Below are positions 7,192 through 9,434 of a stretch of DNA of 9,434 nt, one piece after another. The translations under genes and the position numbers were made by a program. The DNA is from JANLQX01 sp031423635 (GTDB lineage Bacteria; Actinomycetota; Acidimicrobiia; Acidimicrobiales; JANYDT01), in assembly GCA_031423635.1 (NCBI GenBank), contig JANPFX010000141.1, forward strand, positions 1 through 9,434. Reading direction: 5' to 3'. The stretch's first letter is position 1; every line of letters begins with the position of its first letter. The notes under the pieces were generated by a model that saw only the letters and a list, made by a program, of their open reading frames with translations, made no database searches and was not told the DNA's origin.

Positions 7192-7650
7192 ATGGAACCT
7201 CTTGATCGGGTCATCAGAATCGCCGACGAGGCACGCGCCGCTGGTAACCATCCGTTCGGTGCGCTGCTTGTTGTCGATGACCAGATCGTGGCCGAGGCCC
7301 ACAACCTGGTGAACACCTCGGGCGACATCACTGCCCATGCGGAGACGATGCTGGTCCGCAAGCTGGAGCGAGCCGGCAAGCTCGACCTCCTGCGCACCGG
7401 GACGGTGTACGCATCATGCGAGCCGTGCCCGATGTGCGTGGGAGCGATGTTCTGGGCCGGGGTTCGTCACGTTGTGTTCGGGCTCACGGCGAAACGCTTG
7501 ACGGAACTTTCGAGCGGTGGCGGCGAGCAGTTCGGCTTCACCATCACGGCCGGCGAGCTCGGTGCTGCGGCGACCCCTCCGATGCGCATCGACGGCCCTC
7601 ATCGTGAAGATGAGGCCGTCGCGTCGCACGAAGGGTTCTGGAACTCGTAA
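7192..7650 (+). CDS. Guanine/nucleoside deaminase of the CMP/dCMP deaminase fold
   Basis: This 152-residue zinc enzyme deaminates a purine or pyrimidine base or nucleoside in the cytoplasm. The zinc site is complete: H49-A-E51 (His ligand, Glu proton shuttle) and P78-C79-P80-M81-C82 (two Cys ligands). The early NHPFGALLVVDD block and the TSGDITAHAE context resemble guanine deaminases of the Bacillus GuaD type more than TadA. The C-terminal end with an aromatic residue (EGFWNS) also fits that group, which closes the active site with its tail. TadA or a generic nucleoside deaminase remain alternatives. The start at 7192 follows a TANNNT hexamer and gives the family-typical N-terminus; longer in-frame extensions overlap the P450 and are shadows. 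It is separated from the P450 by 76 bp and has no obvious functional tie to the sulfatase genes. Confidence 0.9.
   Translation: MEPLDRVIRIADEARAAGNHPFGALLVVDDQIVAEAHNLVNTSGDITAHAETMLVRKLERAGKLDLLRTGTVYASCEPCPMCVGAMFWAGVRHVVFGLTAKRLTELSSGGGEQFGFTITAGELGAAATPPMRIDGPHREDEAVASHEGFWNS
7580..7621. repeat. Palindrome and strong hairpin inside the 3' end of the deaminase gene
   Basis: A perfect 12-bp palindrome CGATGCGCATCG (7580-7591) abuts a stem in which GACGGCCCTCATC (7591-7603) pairs with GATGAGGCCGTC (7609-7620), with one bulged C and a GTGAA loop; C7590 and G7621 extend it. All of it is coding sequence, about 30 nt before the stop. It might brake or end transcription from the convergent minus-strand genes, or stabilise the deaminase mRNA 3' end. 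No T-run follows on either strand. Confidence 0.45.
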
Positions 7651-7657
7651 TCCGAGA

Positions 7658-7783
7658 TCAGTTGGCGTCGCGTCGGTACAGCAGGAACGTTCCGATCGCG
7701 ACGGCCACTGCGGTGAATCCACCGAACACGAACGCGTTCTCGATGCTGCTGAGTTGCACCGCTTTGCAGGCTGCCTTGAGCGG
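7658..7783 (-). pseudogene. Remnant 3' end of a membrane protein, probably an ABC-2 permease
   Basis: On the minus strand the 41 codons before the stop at 7658-7660 encode a polar lead (PLKAACKAVQLSSIEN) and then a roughly 18-residue hydrophobic helix ending GTFLLYRRDAN. A last helix followed by RRD is typical of ABC-2 type permeases in actinobacteria, and the broken ABC ATPase gene lies upstream on the same strand, so this may be the tail of its lost partner. There is no start codon context or ribosome site of its own. It is in the same frame as the META-repeat gene, separated only by that gene's TGA (7784-7786), so it could instead be an old or read-through membrane anchor of that protein. 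The open frame and hydrophobicity are seen directly; the permease identity is inference. Confidence 0.45.
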
Positions 7784-9037
7784 TCACACCTTGAGGAGTT
7801 GGATGCCGTTGTTGGTTGCCCCGGAACCGGCTTTCCAGAGCGTCAAGTTGTAGACACCTCGGCCGACGGCGAGTTCCTTGTTGGCCAGCATGTCGCCCAG
7901 TGCGAGTGAGTCTGGCTCGAGAGCGTCGTCGCATGACTTCGGTTCACGCTGGAGCGAGTGAATCGTCGTCGCCATCGAAGTTGCCGCTTGGGTCCACGTG
8001 CCGTTGAGGCGTTCGCATGGCGTCTCGCCCATGAGTGAGCCGTCACTTCGAAACTCGAGCGTCCCGACCGCGCCGGGGCCCGTTTTGCGTTCAGCGAGCG
8101 ACTCGATCCGCCACGATCCGTACACGGCAGCACTCGTGAAGGCCATCGTGGCGTTTGGGTCCGGAGCGAGGACCGCTGGATCATCACCGACCGGGATTTC
8201 GCCGAAATCCTTGCTGTACCGGTACACACTGGAACCCTTCGCAATTCTCAACTCGTCCCCGGCGAGTGTCAGCTGTGATGGGGCACCAGCCCACCCCAAT
8301 GCCAGGGCTTTGCAGTACACCAACGTGGACCTTGTACTGAAGGCGAGGATCGTGGTCCCGACGTGAAGGTACCGACCAGTGATGGTGTTGCAGCCGTCGA
8401 AACTGCTGAAGGTTGTGGATCCGAACGAAAGGCGCCCGTTGACCGAGCCGAAAACGGGGTGTACCAGCGACTCAGGCGTGCTCCATTTCGAGAACGCCAA
8501 CGGGCTGTCGAGCCGCCGAGCCAGGTCGATTTTTCGCCGACGATCGACCAGTGTCAGCGGTGCGCCAGGCACATCACTGGTGGGAAGGCGGTGCGTGAAA
8601 GTGCCGATGATCGAGCGTCGAAAAGCTTCCTTCGGACTATTCACACAGTTGTTCGAAGTGACGCTGGTATGGGCCGCCTGCACGATCACTTGGGTTTTCG
8701 TCCATGTGAAGTTGCTTGTCGATGCGACGCAACCGTCGTACACCGTCGCCAGCGACTCACCGATCCGGATGCCCCAATCGAAGTACACCACCGCCTCCTC
8801 CGGGACGGGAACCTTTCGTCCGTTGTCCGTGATGCGACGCACGGCCCAAGAGCTCGCATGGAACGGGGATGGCGAGGGCTGGCCCTCCCCCGACGGCTGA
8901 GGGAGTGGATAGGAGGCACGCGTTGGGGCGTTCGACTGAGCGAGGACCGCGTCACCGGCGTTGATGCTTCCGAACAACGCCAGCGCCAACACGATTCGCA
9001 ACGTCCTCACTGTCGCAGTGTGACAGCGAAACGTCAT
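7784..9037 (-). CDS. Secreted protein with three META-like (DUF306/HslJ-type) repeats
   Basis: This 417-residue exported protein has no enzyme motif. A signal peptide (hydrophobic core about 15-30, likely cut after AVLA at residue 33) is followed by a Pro/Ser-rich linker (about 40-60) and three repeats of about 100 residues. Each repeat has one cysteine pair at nearly equal spacing: C103/C131, C216/C242 and C341/C369. Two repeats start the pair as YDGC and FDGC, and two open with S-W (SSW 62-64, GSW 307-309). The second repeat (FDGCNTITGRY...LVYC) is closest to the META pattern GCN...C known from HslJ-type proteins; the first and third are more diverged. The ATG at 9037 is used here; a GTG at 9010 would give a shorter, more typical signal peptide. 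Neither has a clear ribosome site. The 5' end overlaps the broken ABC ATPase frame by 86 nt, so it may depend on that transcript. Function is unknown; family members are linked to envelope stress and surface roles. Confidence 0.8.
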   Translation of the reverse strand: MTFRCHTATVRTLRIVLALALFGSINAGDAVLAQSNAPTRASYPLPQPSGEGQPSPSPFHASSWAVRRITDNGRKVPVPEEAVVYFDWGIRIGESLATVYDGCVASTSNFTWTKTQVIVQAAHTSVTSNNCVNSPKEAFRRSIIGTFTHRLPTSDVPGAPLTLVDRRRKIDLARRLDSPLAFSKWSTPESLVHPVFGSVNGRLSFGSTTFSSFDGCNTITGRYLHVGTTILAFSTRSTLVYCKALALGWAGAPSQLTLAGDELRIAKGSSVYRYSKDFGEIPVGDDPAVLAPDPNATMAFTSAAVYGSWRIESLAERKTGPGAVGTLEFRSDGSLMGETPCERLNGTWTQAATSMATTIHSLQREPKSCDDALEPDSLALGDMLANKELAVGRGVYNLTLWKAGSGATNNGIQLLKV

Positions 9038-9416
9038 CGACGTCGAGATGGTTGGCCGCGGACTCCAATCCGACGTCGGTCAGGACCTCGTCAACGCGTG
9101 CCACCGCCACGGTGCTGAGTGCAGCCAGCGCCCGCAGATGATTGCGGGCCGTGCGTCCTGGGTGCATGCACCGAGCATCGAGAACCGAGCCGACGACACG
9201 ATCCGGATGGAGAAGGTCGGTGTAGTTGACGCCGTCATGGCGAACTTCGCCGGTGTCGGGCCGCGCCAGGCCGACCATCATGCGCATGGTCGTCGACTTG
9301 CCGGCGCCGTTCGGTCCGACGAAACCGGTCACCCGTCCCGATGCGACGTCGAACGTCATGTCATCGACGGCGACCCGGGTGCCGTACTGCTTGGTGATGC
9401 CTGAGACCGAGATCAT
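8952..9416 (-). pseudogene. Truncated ABC transporter ATPase (DrrA-like), 5' part only
   Basis: The gene begins well: GGAG lies 5 nt before the ATG at 9416, and the protein opens MISVSGITKQYG with Walker A GPNGAGKST (34-42), then GSVLDARCMHPGRTARNHL (76-94). That block marks the actinobacterial family of drug- or peptide-export ATPases. Homology stops after VGLESAANH (about residue 123, near 9048). The remaining frame to 8952 is unlike any ABC protein and lacks the LSGGQ-type signature, Walker B, D-loop and H-loop, so ATP hydrolysis is impossible for the 154-residue product. A complete relative would have about 300 residues. The break falls where the META-repeat gene begins, so the two share one transcript. 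A frameshift is unlikely, because neither other frame restores the missing motifs. Confidence 0.8.
9008..9020. repeat. Inverted repeat at the ABC/META junction
   Basis: CACTG (9008-9012) and CAGTG (9016-9020) flank TCG, a perfect 5-bp inverted repeat about 30 bp inside the point where ABC homology ends. It also covers the alternative GTG start of the META-repeat gene. It could be a recombination scar, a translational hairpin, or chance. Confidence 0.25.
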
Positions 9417-9434
9417 CTGTGCTCCGTTGTCCGT

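Noticed and set aside
9020..9060. Target-site duplication or terminal inverted repeats of a mobile element around the META gene
   Set aside because: Comparing both edges (9020-9060 and 7760-7800) by eye gave no convincing shared repeat, and there is no transposase or integrase.
8363..9118. 251-codon plus-strand frame opposite the META-repeat gene and the ABC fragment
   Set aside because: Arginine-rich with no signal, motif or ribosome site; the opposite strand has a clear signal peptide and regular cysteine repeats.

Overview
The window reads as chromosome of a high-GC Gram-positive (actinobacterial) organism. This rests on strong G/C bias at third codon positions, actinobacterial-style protein families (a cytoplasmic ~780-residue arylsulfatase of the mycobacterial AtsA/AtsD type, a class I P450, a DrrA-like ABC ATPase with an HPGRTARNHL block) and several starts placed 6-7 nt after a TANNNT -10 hexamer, as in leaderless actinobacterial mRNAs. 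Genus cannot be fixed from the sequence. No tRNA, rRNA, CRISPR array or complete insertion sequence is visible.

Left part (1-1746): a secreted cupredoxin-like protein (+) converges on an alpha/beta hydrolase (-); a short perfect hairpin covers the hydrolase stop codon. The hydrolase is divergent from the next operon across about 69 bp.

Middle (1747-7115): an alkylsulfatase-family metallo-beta-lactamase-fold protein overlaps by ATGA a cytoplasmic arylsulfatase with an intact formylglycine signature (CAPTR). The MBL protein keeps the dimerisation and SCP2-like C-terminal regions but has lost half of the HxHxDH metal motif. An 81-bp gap with a good -10 element leads to a cytochrome P450, whose GTG start overlaps the stop of a possible 10-codon leaderless micro-ORF. 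Together they look like an intracellular sulfate-ester and oxidation module, possibly acting on alkyl, aryl or steroid sulfates; the substrate is inference.

Right part (7192-7650): a zinc-dependent guanine/nucleoside deaminase with its own probable leaderless promoter.

Far right (7658-9434, minus strand): the most unusual region. An ABC transporter ATPase gene starts normally, with a ribosome binding site and Walker A, but its homology stops at about residue 123, before the signature motif and Walker B. There a secreted protein with three META-like repeats begins. Just after its stop codon, in the same frame, lies a 41-codon stretch ending in a transmembrane helix and RRDAN, like the end of an ABC-2 permease. 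I read this as an ABC ATPase/permease operon whose middle has been replaced by a META-repeat exoprotein gene. The alternative is that the tail is a membrane anchor of the META protein lying behind a UGA.
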